In this document: positions 1 through 5,623 of the stretch, piece by piece | How the letters are laid out: each line of letters starts with the position of its first letter | How positions within the stretch are numbered: position 1 is the first letter of the stretch | Notes under the pieces: generated by a model | What the model saw: only the letters and a program-made list of their open reading frames with translations | Databases searched by the model: none | What the model was told of the DNA's origin: nothing | Program-made: the position numbers and the translations under genes | Source of the DNA: an uncultured Treponema sp. | Lineage (GTDB): Bacteria; Spirochaetota; Spirochaetia; Treponematales; Treponemataceae | Assembly: GCA_937891125.1 (NCBI GenBank) | Contig: CALAEZ010000143.1 | Coordinates: forward strand, 1-6,184 | Length of the DNA stretch: 6,184 nucleotides | Direction: 5' to 3'

Positions 1-1
1 G

Positions 2-643
2 CATATCAAATATAAGAGTAAAGGTAAGATTCTTACCAATATGAATGATATGCTCTATAAATGCCCAAGATGTGGCAAAGAACTATGCATTGAAACAAAA
101 GGCAATACTTTAAGATGCTTAGAATGCGGTAATGGTGGAACAATGAATGATTATTATGATTGGCATCCATTTGATGAAACTTGTAAATTATTTGATACCC
201 CTACAGATTGGGTGGACTGGGAAAGAGTGCAAGGAATTCATGAAATACGAGATAATAAAGACTATTTTATCGAAGAAGAAGTAAAACTCGGTAAAATGCC
301 TGAATATAGATATATCAAGGATAATAACGCTACTTCAGTGCCGTGTGGAGAAGGTAAGATTAGATTTGATCATAACGGCATTCATTTTGATGGCGTTAAA
401 GATAAAGAACCATGGCACTTTGATATATCTTATAGCACACAAAATACTTTAATTATTGAAAACGACTTAACTAATTTCGGTCTTTTTATTAACGGCATGG
501 TCTATGATTTTATACCAAAAAGACATATTGTCGGTAAATTAATCTTAGTTACTGAAGAAATGCACCGTTTACATTTCAATACATGGAAAAATTTCCCATG
601 GAATGACTACATGTATAAAGGTACTGAATTAGAAAAGAAATAA
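2..643 (+). CDS. C-terminal part of a probable lysophospholipid (1-acyl-glycerol-3-phosphate) acyltransferase with zinc ribbon; 5' partial
   Basis: The frame is open from base 2 to the TAA at 641-643, giving 213 residues with no stop at the left edge. The ATG at 41 is therefore probably internal (Met14), and no Shine-Dalgarno sequence precedes it. A zinc ribbon follows: CPRC at residues 21-24 and CLEC at 39-42, with 14 residues between the two pairs. After it comes a long charged and aromatic region ending in a conserved-looking block (EEMHRLHFNTWKNFPW, about residues 184-199). From memory, this order matches the C-terminal extension of Firmicutes and Mollicutes lysophospholipid acyltransferases, where the catalytic HX4D domain lies upstream. 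That domain would be off the contig, so the enzymatic role (acylating lysophosphatidate at the membrane) is inferred from the tail alone. Base composition is about one third GC, unlike everything to the right. The alternative is an unrelated zinc-ribbon protein. Confidence 0.6.
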   Translation, partial: HIKYKSKGKILTNMNDMLYKCPRCGKELCIETKGNTLRCLECGNGGTMNDYYDWHPFDETCKLFDTPTDWVDWERVQGIHEIRDNKDYFIEEEVKLGKMPEYRYIKDNNATSVPCGEGKIRFDHNGIHFDGVKDKEPWHFDISYSTQNTLIIENDLTNFGLFINGMVYDFIPKRHIVGKLILVTEEMHRLHFNTWKNFPWNDYMYKGTELEKK

Positions 644-1525
644 TTAAGGTAGCTTAGTCCAAAATGCTTTTATCGTGGCGCCGCTAAACACGTTTATGAC
701 CTTTACACTACCGTTTTTGAGCGCATAGGCTACATGCGTGCCATCGCTTGAAAAAACAGCCGCATGCACCGGAAGCGCAGAATCTCGAATGGTAAGCGTA
801 TCCTCCCCACCGATTGCAGTAATGGCAAGGCTTGTGCTGTCGAGCGCGGCAATAAACGATTTACCGTCAGGAGAAAAGTGCGGAGCGATGAGTGACTGCG
901 CATAGCGCTGATAAATAGCAAGCGGTGCGCCTGTTTTTACGTTTATAAGCGTAAGTGTTCCGTCCTGCGTAAAAATGAGCAAGCGCTCGCCATCTTTTGT
1001 TATATCAAGCGACTGCACGGGAGCGTCTGTTTCTAAAAGCAAATGTGAGGTAAACCGATTCGTAAGACGCAGGCGGTAGTAGAGCGAGGTTTCCACTCCA
1101 TCACGCGGAATAATGAGCGATGCACTCCGGTCTGCAAGCAGCGCATCATGCATAGGCGCAAAGCCGCTTCCAATAACGCGCGTTTCACCAGTGGCGCTCG
1201 CTACATCGCGCACCACAATCATGTTATCCTGACCAAGCGTTAACAAAAATGCGCCGTCAGCACTAAAATGCACCGCTTTTATCGGTCCTGAATGCTCGGA
1301 AAATACCGACAGAATCTCATTTGTTTTGCCATCCCACAAAATGACCGCATTATTCCAGGCAGTTGCAAATACCGCTTCGGTCGGACTCCACACAACAGTA
1401 GAAACAGGAATGTCAGATTTTGCAAGTAAGCTCTCTTCTCCGATTGACGGATACGCAAACAAAGCGACTGTGGCACCAAGCAACCAAAGAAAACATACCA
1501 GCGCAAAATAACGCTTTGAAGCCAT
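644..1525 (-). CDS. exported or membrane-anchored WD40-repeat protein
   Basis: This is a 293-residue protein starting at ATG 1523-1525. A GGAG at 1539-1542 lies 13 bases upstream, which is rather far but usable. The N-terminus has K4-R5 followed by a hydrophobic stretch at about 6-24 (YFALVCFLWLLGATVALFA), which is either a cleavable signal (possible cut after A24) or an anchor. The rest is a run of WD40-like blades at about 40-74, 80-117, 125-155 (degenerate), 168-204, 209-248 and 251-288. Typical motifs are HFSADG, HFSPDGK and VFSSDGTHVA before a strand, and VILWD, IVVRD and VKVIN at the WD position. This suggests a propeller of about six blades acting as a protein-binding platform outside the cytoplasm. 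No catalytic residues are visible and no partner can be named. It is transcribed divergently from the nitroreductase, and its stop codon touches that of the AT-rich gene at 643. Confidence 0.85.
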   Translation of the reverse strand: MASKRYFALVCFLWLLGATVALFAYPSIGEESLLAKSDIPVSTVVWSPTEAVFATAWNNAVILWDGKTNEILSVFSEHSGPIKAVHFSADGAFLLTLGQDNMIVVRDVASATGETRVIGSGFAPMHDALLADRSASLIIPRDGVETSLYYRLRLTNRFTSHLLLETDAPVQSLDITKDGERLLIFTQDGTLTLINVKTGAPLAIYQRYAQSLIAPHFSPDGKSFIAALDSTSLAITAIGGEDTLTIRDSALPVHAAVFSSDGTHVAYALKNGSVKVINVFSGATIKAFWTKLP

Positions 1526-1549
1526 ACTACTTTTTAAACTCCGTTTTAG

Positions 1550-1558
1550 AGTATAGCA
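1550..1558 (-). promoter_or_regulatory. extended -10 promoter element for the WD40 gene
   Basis: Read on the minus strand this is TGCTATACT, an extended -10 (TGn followed by TATACT, five of six matches to TATAAT). It lies about 24 bases upstream of the ATG at 1525, with the ribosome-binding GGAG in between. No good -35 sits 17 bases upstream, which is tolerable for an extended -10 promoter. The site is inferred from pattern only. Confidence 0.45.
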
Positions 1559-1577
1559 AAAACACCGTGACTTGCGC

Positions 1578-1583
1578 TATAGT
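1578..1583 (+). promoter_or_regulatory. -10 element (TATAGT) for the nitroreductase-GH30 transcript
   Basis: TATAGT ends 6 bases before the ATG at 1590, so transcription would start at or next to the start codon and give a leaderless or nearly leaderless mRNA. The usual -35 position (about 1555-1560) holds no good match. The element lies back to back with the extended -10 of the WD40 gene, within a 64-bp divergent region. Confidence 0.35.
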
Positions 1584-1589
1584 GGAACT

Positions 1590-2171
1590 ATGAATATCGA
1601 AGAAACACTCAAAAAGACGCGCTCGTACCGGCGCTTTTATCAGGAAAAGCCCGTCACCCAAGACCAGCTTACCACCCTTATCCGCTGCGCAAGCCTAACG
1701 CCATCTGGTGGCAACAAAATGCCGCTCAAATACATTACGGTCACTAACCCGCAGACAAACGCCGCAATTTTCGACTGTGTCGGCTGGGCTGCCTACCTGC
1801 CCGACTGGAACGGACCGAGCGAGGGCGAAAAGCCCGCCGCCTACATTGTCATGCTGCGCGACACCAGTCTTTCAAAGGCAACAGCAACCGACGAAGGCAT
1901 TCAGGCGCTGGCCATCATGCTTGCGGCAACAGAGCAGGGGCTCGGCGGCTGCATTATGGGGAACGTACAGCGGGAAAAGCTTACGGCAGCGCTTGACATT
2001 ACCGCGCCGTATGAGGTGGCGCTCGTACTTGCGCTCGGCGTTCCAAAAGAGGAAGTCGTCATAGAAAAGGTTCCTGCTGACGGGAACATCAAATATTGGC
2101 ATGACGAAAACGGAATCCACCACGTTCCAAAACGCACACAAGAGGAGATTTTAGTAAAACGCTATGAGTAG
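1590..2171 (+). CDS. nitroreductase-family protein (FMN-dependent oxidoreductase)
   Basis: This is a 193-residue cytoplasmic flavoprotein of usual length for small nitroreductases. Family motifs are RSYRRF at 11-16 (FMN phosphate contact), PSGGNKMPLKYI at 38-49 (flavin side), a WAAYLPDWNGPSEGEKPAAYI block at 66-86, the helix GIQALAIMLAATEQGLGGCIMG at 103-124, ALGVPKE at 148-154, and a conserved tail IKYWHDENGIHHVPKR at 167-182. It would use NAD(P)H to reduce an unknown nitro, quinone or enone substrate; the physiological substrate cannot be read from the sequence. I place the start at ATG 1590 and not at the in-frame TTG 1572, because family proteins begin just before the RS-R-F motif and the likely -10 (1578-1583) lies between the two codons. 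Its stop overlaps the GH30 start by 8 bases, so the two genes form an operon, although their roles do not obviously connect. Confidence 0.9.
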   Translation: MNIEETLKKTRSYRRFYQEKPVTQDQLTTLIRCASLTPSGGNKMPLKYITVTNPQTNAAIFDCVGWAAYLPDWNGPSEGEKPAAYIVMLRDTSLSKATATDEGIQALAIMLAATEQGLGGCIMGNVQREKLTAALDITAPYEVALVLALGVPKEEVVIEKVPADGNIKYWHDENGIHHVPKRTQEEILVKRYE

Positions 2172-3738
2172 AACCATTTTTTTTAACACGAGTGCCGCAG
2201 GAACGCTGGCTCTCTGCGCCTGCTCTGTTCTTGCTGCGACAACAGGCTGTACCTCGCAATCGGTAAAAGAAGCACAAAAACGCGTTTCTGACAGCGTCGT
2301 TATCGACAAAAACGAACGCTCGCCGTTTAACGGCGGCGTCTTTCAGGGCTGGGGCGGAAGCTTCTGCTGGTGGGCGAACCGCGTCGGCTATTCAGACACC
2401 CTCGCCGAAGAAACCGCGCGCCTTTTCTACAGCCTTGACGACAACGGACTGGGCTTAAACATTATCCGCTACAACATCGGTGGCGGCGATAATCCCGCTC
2501 ATCACCACATTACCCGCACAGACTCTGCCGTTCCCGGCTACCTGAACGAAGACGGGAGCTACGACTGGACAAGCGATGCAAACCAGCGCAACTGTCTGCT
2601 CCGCGCGGTGCAGAAAGCTGGCGACAGCGTTATCGTCGAAGCATTTTCTAACTCCGCTCCGTGGTTTATGACGATAAGCGGCTGCTCTTCGGGCAATGTC
2701 AACGCAAGCATGAACAATCTGAAGGATGACCAGTACGAAGCCTTTGCCGACTACCTTGCAACCGTCTCAAAAGAATACAGGACGCGCTGGAACATTTCTT
2801 TTCAAAGCCTGTCGCCCATGAATGAGCCGAACACAAACTACTGGGGCGCACTCAGTCCCAAGCAGGAAGGCTGCCACTTTGACCCGGGCGAAAGCCAGTC
2901 GCGCATGATTATCGAAACGCGCCGCGCACTTGACAGGCAGGGGCTCCAGGACATTTTAGTCTGCGGTAGCGATGAAACAAGCACCGCAACGGCAGCGACC
3001 TCGCTTAAAGCACTGTCAGCAGAAGCACTTTCTGCCCTCGGCCGTGTAGACACCCATTCCTACAATTACCCGCAGACCAACGGCGACATAAGCTACAAGG
3101 ACATAAAGGAAGCTGCGCTGCAGGCAGAAAAAACGCTCTGGATGAGCGAGGTTGACAAAGGCGGCACGGCAGGCGATGAAGCGGGCGAAATGGGCGCTGC
3201 CCTTGAGCTTGCAAACCGCATCATCTGCGACATGAACGGACTGACGCCCGCCGCCTGGTGTATCTGGGATATTATTGACACCCATCTTTCAAAGGACAGC
3301 TACAACGGTAACCAGGACTGGGGAAACATTAACCCAAACGGCGGCTACTGGGGCGTTGCAACAGCCGACCATGACAACCAGACGGTTATCATCAGAAAGA
3401 AATTTTATGGTTGGGCGCAGTTTACCCGTTACATACGGCCGGGCTATCAGCAGCTGCCGATAAAAAAAGACAATGTACTTGCCTTCCTGCAGCCGCAGGA
3501 AAAAAAGCTTGTCGTAGTTGCCGTAAACACCAAGGCAAAAGAAAAGACGGTGTCGCTTGATTTTACGACCTTTGCAAAAAAGCCGACACTCAAACAGGTT
3601 ATCCGCACGAGTGGCTCCCTGCAAGATGGAGAAAACCTTGCTACAGTTCCAGCAGACTGCATTCAAAGCGGAAAAATCTTCTACCCCACGCTCAAAGAAA
3701 ACTCAATTACGACGTTCATCTTTGACTGTGGAAAATAG
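2164..3738 (+). CDS. secreted GH30-family glycoside hydrolase, probable endo-beta-1,6-galactanase
   Basis: This is a 524-residue protein with an N-terminal export signal (hydrophobic about 11-27). A Cys at 29 (ATTGC) suits a relaxed spirochaetal lipobox, so it is probably a lipoprotein; Cys20 (LCAC) is a less likely alternative. The catalytic barrel opens with FQGWGGSFCWWANRVGYSD (60-78), the signature of the galactanase-like branch of GH30. The predicted acid/base is Glu221 in SPMNEP and the nucleophile is Glu329 in LWMSEV. Other family motifs are RYNIGGGDNP (102-111), ANSAPWFM-like SNSAPWFM (162-169) and DTHSYNYP (296-303). A C-terminal beta-sandwich spans about 430-524. It would hydrolyse beta-1,6-galactan side chains of arabinogalactan outside the cell; substrate assignment rests on motif resemblance, and another GH30 activity is possible. 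ATG 2164 overlaps the nitroreductase end, an in-frame TAG at 2152-2154 rules out an earlier start, and AGGAG at 2143-2147 lies 16 bases upstream, so translation is probably coupled. Confidence 0.88.
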   Translation: MSRTIFFNTSAAGTLALCACSVLAATTGCTSQSVKEAQKRVSDSVVIDKNERSPFNGGVFQGWGGSFCWWANRVGYSDTLAEETARLFYSLDDNGLGLNIIRYNIGGGDNPAHHHITRTDSAVPGYLNEDGSYDWTSDANQRNCLLRAVQKAGDSVIVEAFSNSAPWFMTISGCSSGNVNASMNNLKDDQYEAFADYLATVSKEYRTRWNISFQSLSPMNEPNTNYWGALSPKQEGCHFDPGESQSRMIIETRRALDRQGLQDILVCGSDETSTATAATSLKALSAEALSALGRVDTHSYNYPQTNGDISYKDIKEAALQAEKTLWMSEVDKGGTAGDEAGEMGAALELANRIICDMNGLTPAAWCIWDIIDTHLSKDSYNGNQDWGNINPNGGYWGVATADHDNQTVIIRKKFYGWAQFTRYIRPGYQQLPIKKDNVLAFLQPQEKKLVVVAVNTKAKEKTVSLDFTTFAKKPTLKQVIRTSGSLQDGENLATVPADCIQSGKIFYPTLKENSITTFIFDCGK

Positions 3739-3761
3739 CTGTAGGCAAAACCGCTTGGTAT

Positions 3762-3803
3762 AAAAAAAACTGTCCGCCGAAAAATTCGTGCGGACAGTTT
3801 TTT
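3762..3803. terminator. bidirectional intrinsic terminator between GH30 and the CE12-type esterase
   Basis: The arms ACTGTCCGC (3769-3777) and GCGGACAGT (3790-3798) pair perfectly over 9 bp and extend through the flanking A and T runs. The loop contains a small CGAA/TTCG inner pairing. On the plus strand the hairpin is followed by six T (3798-3803). On the minus strand it is followed by eight T (complement of 3762-3769). It lies 23 bases after the GH30 stop and about 35 bases after the esterase stop, so it can end both convergent transcripts. Confidence 0.9.
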
Positions 3804-3837
3804 CTTACCGCGTCTCTAGCAGGCGCGGTGAGCGTTT

Positions 3838-5157
3838 TTAGTTTCCATCAGGCTTACGAACATCTGCTGACGGAGCCCAGATCCAAGGGAATGCATCCCA
3901 TTTATCTGGATTTTTCGGGTCAAAGTCTACCCAGCCTTCACGCAGGTATGCAACAAGCGGGCTGTTCATTTGCTTTAAGCCCATAACCACGCATTTTGAG
4001 ATTTCCCATGCGCCAAACGGATTAAAATGCGTTTCATCCTTTAATCTGTTTTGCTGACCAGGGAATGAGCCTTCCGGATAATGCACATAAAAATGTGTTG
4101 ACTCACTCGGTCCGTACTTTTCAATCATGTCTGTTGTCATCTGAGTGATGTCGATAACAGGAACATTCAGCTCCTCAGCAACTTTTTTTACAGCAACAGG
4201 ATAGAAGCCGTGAGAGCCCTTTGCCTTTGGACCTGAGAAGAAGCGGCGTTCAGTCGGTGTAAGCAGAATGATATTTGCCTTTCGCTCGCGCGTTACGTTA
4301 ACAAACATGCGCAAATTGTCGCTGTAGTTCATAAACGGACCGGCGCCCTCGAAATTGTCTTTTTCATCATTGTGGCCAAATTCAACGAATACGTAGTCGC
4401 CCTCTTTCAGCATGGAAAGCACTTTTTCCCAGCGCTTTTCGTTCTGGAATGACGTCGACGTTTCGCCACTTTCTGCATAGTTAGCAACACAAACCTTCTC
4501 ATTAAACCAAGTCGGGAACATCTGTCCCCAGCTTGACCACGGCTCAGATTCGCCGTCAACCATCGTTGAGTCACCACACAAGAACAGCGTTACCGCTTCG
4601 GTATCGGGCGTAACGGTTACAGACTTTACGGCTGGTGCCTTGCCATTAAATTCGAAAGTAAGCTTTTCATCCCAGTTTAAGTAGTCATGCTCGCGCGGCT
4701 TAATGCGTACCAAATTGCCTTCGCTAATGACTGGGCTACGCTTATGCACCACGAAGGTAAACGACTTTGTTTCACCTTTGTTGGTGTTAATATCCTGCAC
4801 TAACAGGCGACGGCTTTCAACACGAACGGTTGTATTAGCAGCGTATGAGTCCGCGCCAACTTCAAACGTTACCTTGTAGTTGCCATCAGGAACCTTTACT
4901 GAAAAATAAGCGGGCGTCTTATTCTTCTTTGACTGTGGCTTTGTTCCGTAGTCCCAGCCATATTCAGTGTCATCACTGTAGGCGGTCTTTTCCTTTGTCA
5001 GGTCAAAATACCGGGCTCCCTCACCAAGCGTTTTTTCAACCGCAGTTCCTGCCGCAGCAGAAGACACCGGGGCAGACGCACCTGTAGATGCACAGCCGAT
5101 CATACACGCCGTTGCGGCACTAGTAAATACAACCAGTGCTTTCAATGCAATTTTCAT
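3838..5157 (-). CDS. rhamnogalacturonan acetylesterase-type SGNH hydrolase (CE12-like) lipoprotein with N-terminal galactose-binding-like domain
   Basis: This is a 439-residue protein. The signal ends in MIGC, placing a lipid-bearing Cys at 22, followed by an Ala/Ser/Thr linker. A beta-rich galactose-binding-like domain covers about 47-175 (YFSVKVPDGNYKVTFEVG, then ESRRLLVQ and a conserved LNWDEKLTFEFNG). The SGNH domain follows from about 188: GDST with nucleophile Ser197, oxyanion Gly231 in NYAESGETS, Asn263 in FGHND, and catalytic Asp374 and His377 in DETHFN. This order is typical of rhamnogalacturonan acetylesterases, which remove acetyl groups from pectin backbones and so expose them to lyases and hydrolases. 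I choose ATG 5155-5157 because AGGAG (5166-5170) lies 8 bases upstream; the in-frame GTG at 5164-5166 overlaps that ribosome-binding site and cannot sensibly be the start. It converges with GH30 on a common terminator. Confidence 0.9.
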   Translation of the reverse strand: MKIALKALVVFTSAATACMIGCASTGASAPVSSAAAGTAVEKTLGEGARYFDLTKEKTAYSDDTEYGWDYGTKPQSKKNKTPAYFSVKVPDGNYKVTFEVGADSYAANTTVRVESRRLLVQDINTNKGETKSFTFVVHKRSPVISEGNLVRIKPREHDYLNWDEKLTFEFNGKAPAVKSVTVTPDTEAVTLFLCGDSTMVDGESEPWSSWGQMFPTWFNEKVCVANYAESGETSTSFQNEKRWEKVLSMLKEGDYVFVEFGHNDEKDNFEGAGPFMNYSDNLRMFVNVTRERKANIILLTPTERRFFSGPKAKGSHGFYPVAVKKVAEELNVPVIDITQMTTDMIEKYGPSESTHFYVHYPEGSFPGQQNRLKDETHFNPFGAWEISKCVVMGLKQMNSPLVAYLREGWVDFDPKNPDKWDAFPWIWAPSADVRKPDGN

Positions 5158-5165
5158 GTTATTCA

Positions 5166-5170
5166 CTCCT
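5166..5170 (-). promoter_or_regulatory. Shine-Dalgarno site that fixes the esterase start
   Basis: Read on the minus strand this is AGGAG, 8 bases before ATG 5157. Its last G forms the first base of an in-frame GTG, which could be miscalled as a start three codons too early. Confidence 0.85.
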
Positions 5171-5223
5171 TAATTAACATACAATGAAAAAAGGCTACCG
5201 CTATTTGCAGTAAATGTCTAGTT

Positions 5224-5240
5224 AAAAAAGTGACTTTTTT
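5224..5240. repeat. A/T-tract inverted repeat in the esterase leader
   Basis: AAAAAAG (5224-5230) and CTTTTTT (5234-5240) are perfect inverted arms around TGA. The repeat lies directly downstream of the candidate -10 of the esterase gene, where a repressor operator could sit. Low-complexity arms like these can also arise by chance in an AT-rich promoter region. Confidence 0.4.
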
Positions 5241-5268
5241 TTCATACAAAAGCCACACAATCATTCAA
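5241..5268 (-). promoter_or_regulatory. candidate promoter for the esterase gene
   Basis: On the minus strand TTGAAT (5263-5268) and TATGAA (5241-5246) are separated by 16 bases. Each matches four of six positions of the sigma-70 consensus. The leader to ATG 5157 would be about 75-80 bases. The match is modest and other AT-rich hexamers are nearby. Confidence 0.3.
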
Positions 5269-5311
5269 AAAAAATTAGTACAAAAAAAAGCTAAAGTCAG
5301 ATGTAATTTCT

Positions 5312-5329
5312 GCCGATACTAGTAACGGC
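5312..5329. repeat. 18-bp near-perfect palindrome, operator-like
   Basis: GCCG, A, TACTAGTA, A, CGGC: the outer 4-bp arms and the central 8 bp are self-complementary, with a single A/A mismatch pair between them. It lies about 155 bases upstream of the esterase start. It could be a dimeric regulator's binding site or fold as RNA on the plus strand. I could not match it to a known regulator. Confidence 0.45.
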
Positions 5330-5385
5330 GCAATATTTTCTCCTTCTTTTGCGTTCTGGAGTGGTCACAAAATACCACGCTTTTA

Positions 5386-5416
5386 CCCGCAGGCTCTGTC
5401 TTGCGGGATTTTTTTT
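5386..5416 (+). terminator. orphan plus-strand intrinsic terminator
   Basis: CCCGCA (5386-5391) pairs with TGCGGG (5402-5407) across a 10-base loop. It is followed by A and eight T (5409-5416). No T run is available on the minus strand, so it works only for plus-strand transcription. No plus-strand gene lies between the esterase start and this site. Confidence 0.75.
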
Positions 5417-5544
5417 CACATATTCCGCTACTGCACACTCTCTGCTGTTCACGCACACACTCCGCCACCGCGACACGCACACGCTGCGACACATTCACCG
5501 GAACACGCCGGCATGATTTCCCGTTGCCCACACGTTGCCGCTAC

Positions 5545-5577
5545 AAAAAAAATGCCCGGCTTCCGCGGAAGTCGGGC
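5545..5577 (-). terminator. intrinsic terminator of the partial gene at 5624-6148
   Basis: GCCCGGCTTCC (5554-5564) and GGAAGTCGGGC (5567-5577) form an 11-position stem. Position 5559/5572 is a G-T pair on the plus strand and a C-A mismatch on the minus strand. On the minus strand the stem is followed by A and eight T (complement of 5545-5552), 47 bases after the stop at 5624. The plus-strand side has only four T. Confidence 0.85.
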
Positions 5578-5623
5578 GTTTTGCATGAAGGGCACACCCC
5601 GGCGCGGGGTATGCGGTTAGCTG

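Larger units (their letters stand above)
5158..5623. other. 466-bp non-coding region between the esterase and the partial gene
   Basis: No convincing gene is present; the short frames here lack ribosome-binding sites or family-like sequence. From left to right it holds the esterase leader, an A/T-tract palindrome, a possible esterase promoter, A-rich runs (about 5267-5289), a near-perfect palindrome (5312-5329), a small hairpin (GTGGT 5361-5365 with ACCAC 5374-5378), a plus-strand intrinsic terminator (5386-5416), a C-rich G-poor stretch (5431-5510), and the minus-strand terminator of the partial gene (5545-5577). A further small hairpin (ACCCC 5596-5600 with GGGGT 5606-5610) lies just after that gene's stop and has no T run. 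Confidence 0.7.

Noticed and set aside
1572..1589. Six-codon upstream extension of the nitroreductase from a TTG
   Set aside because: It overlaps the likely -10 element, lacks a ribosome-binding site, and would add residues before the usual family N-terminus.
3807..3829. Hairpin ACCGCG/CGCGGT after the esterase stop as a second terminator
   Set aside because: It has only a 6-bp stem with an 11-base loop, no T run on the minus strand, and a displaced five-T run on the plus strand. The neighbouring bidirectional terminator suffices.
5230..5322. A 30-codon plus-strand frame starting at GTG that might explain the orphan terminator
   Set aside because: There is no Shine-Dalgarno sequence upstream, and the residues come mainly from A and T runs, so it looks like chance.
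5431..5510. CAC-rich stretch considered as a CRISPR or tandem repeat array
   Set aside because: The repeats are short, irregular and unspaced, with no conserved unit of 20 or more bases and no spacers.
5297..5531. Two minus-strand frames of 65 and 70 codons in the non-coding region
   Set aside because: They read through the orphan terminator and the C-rich stretch, are rich in Arg, Cys and Val from GTG-like repeats, and show no family resemblance or ribosome-binding site.
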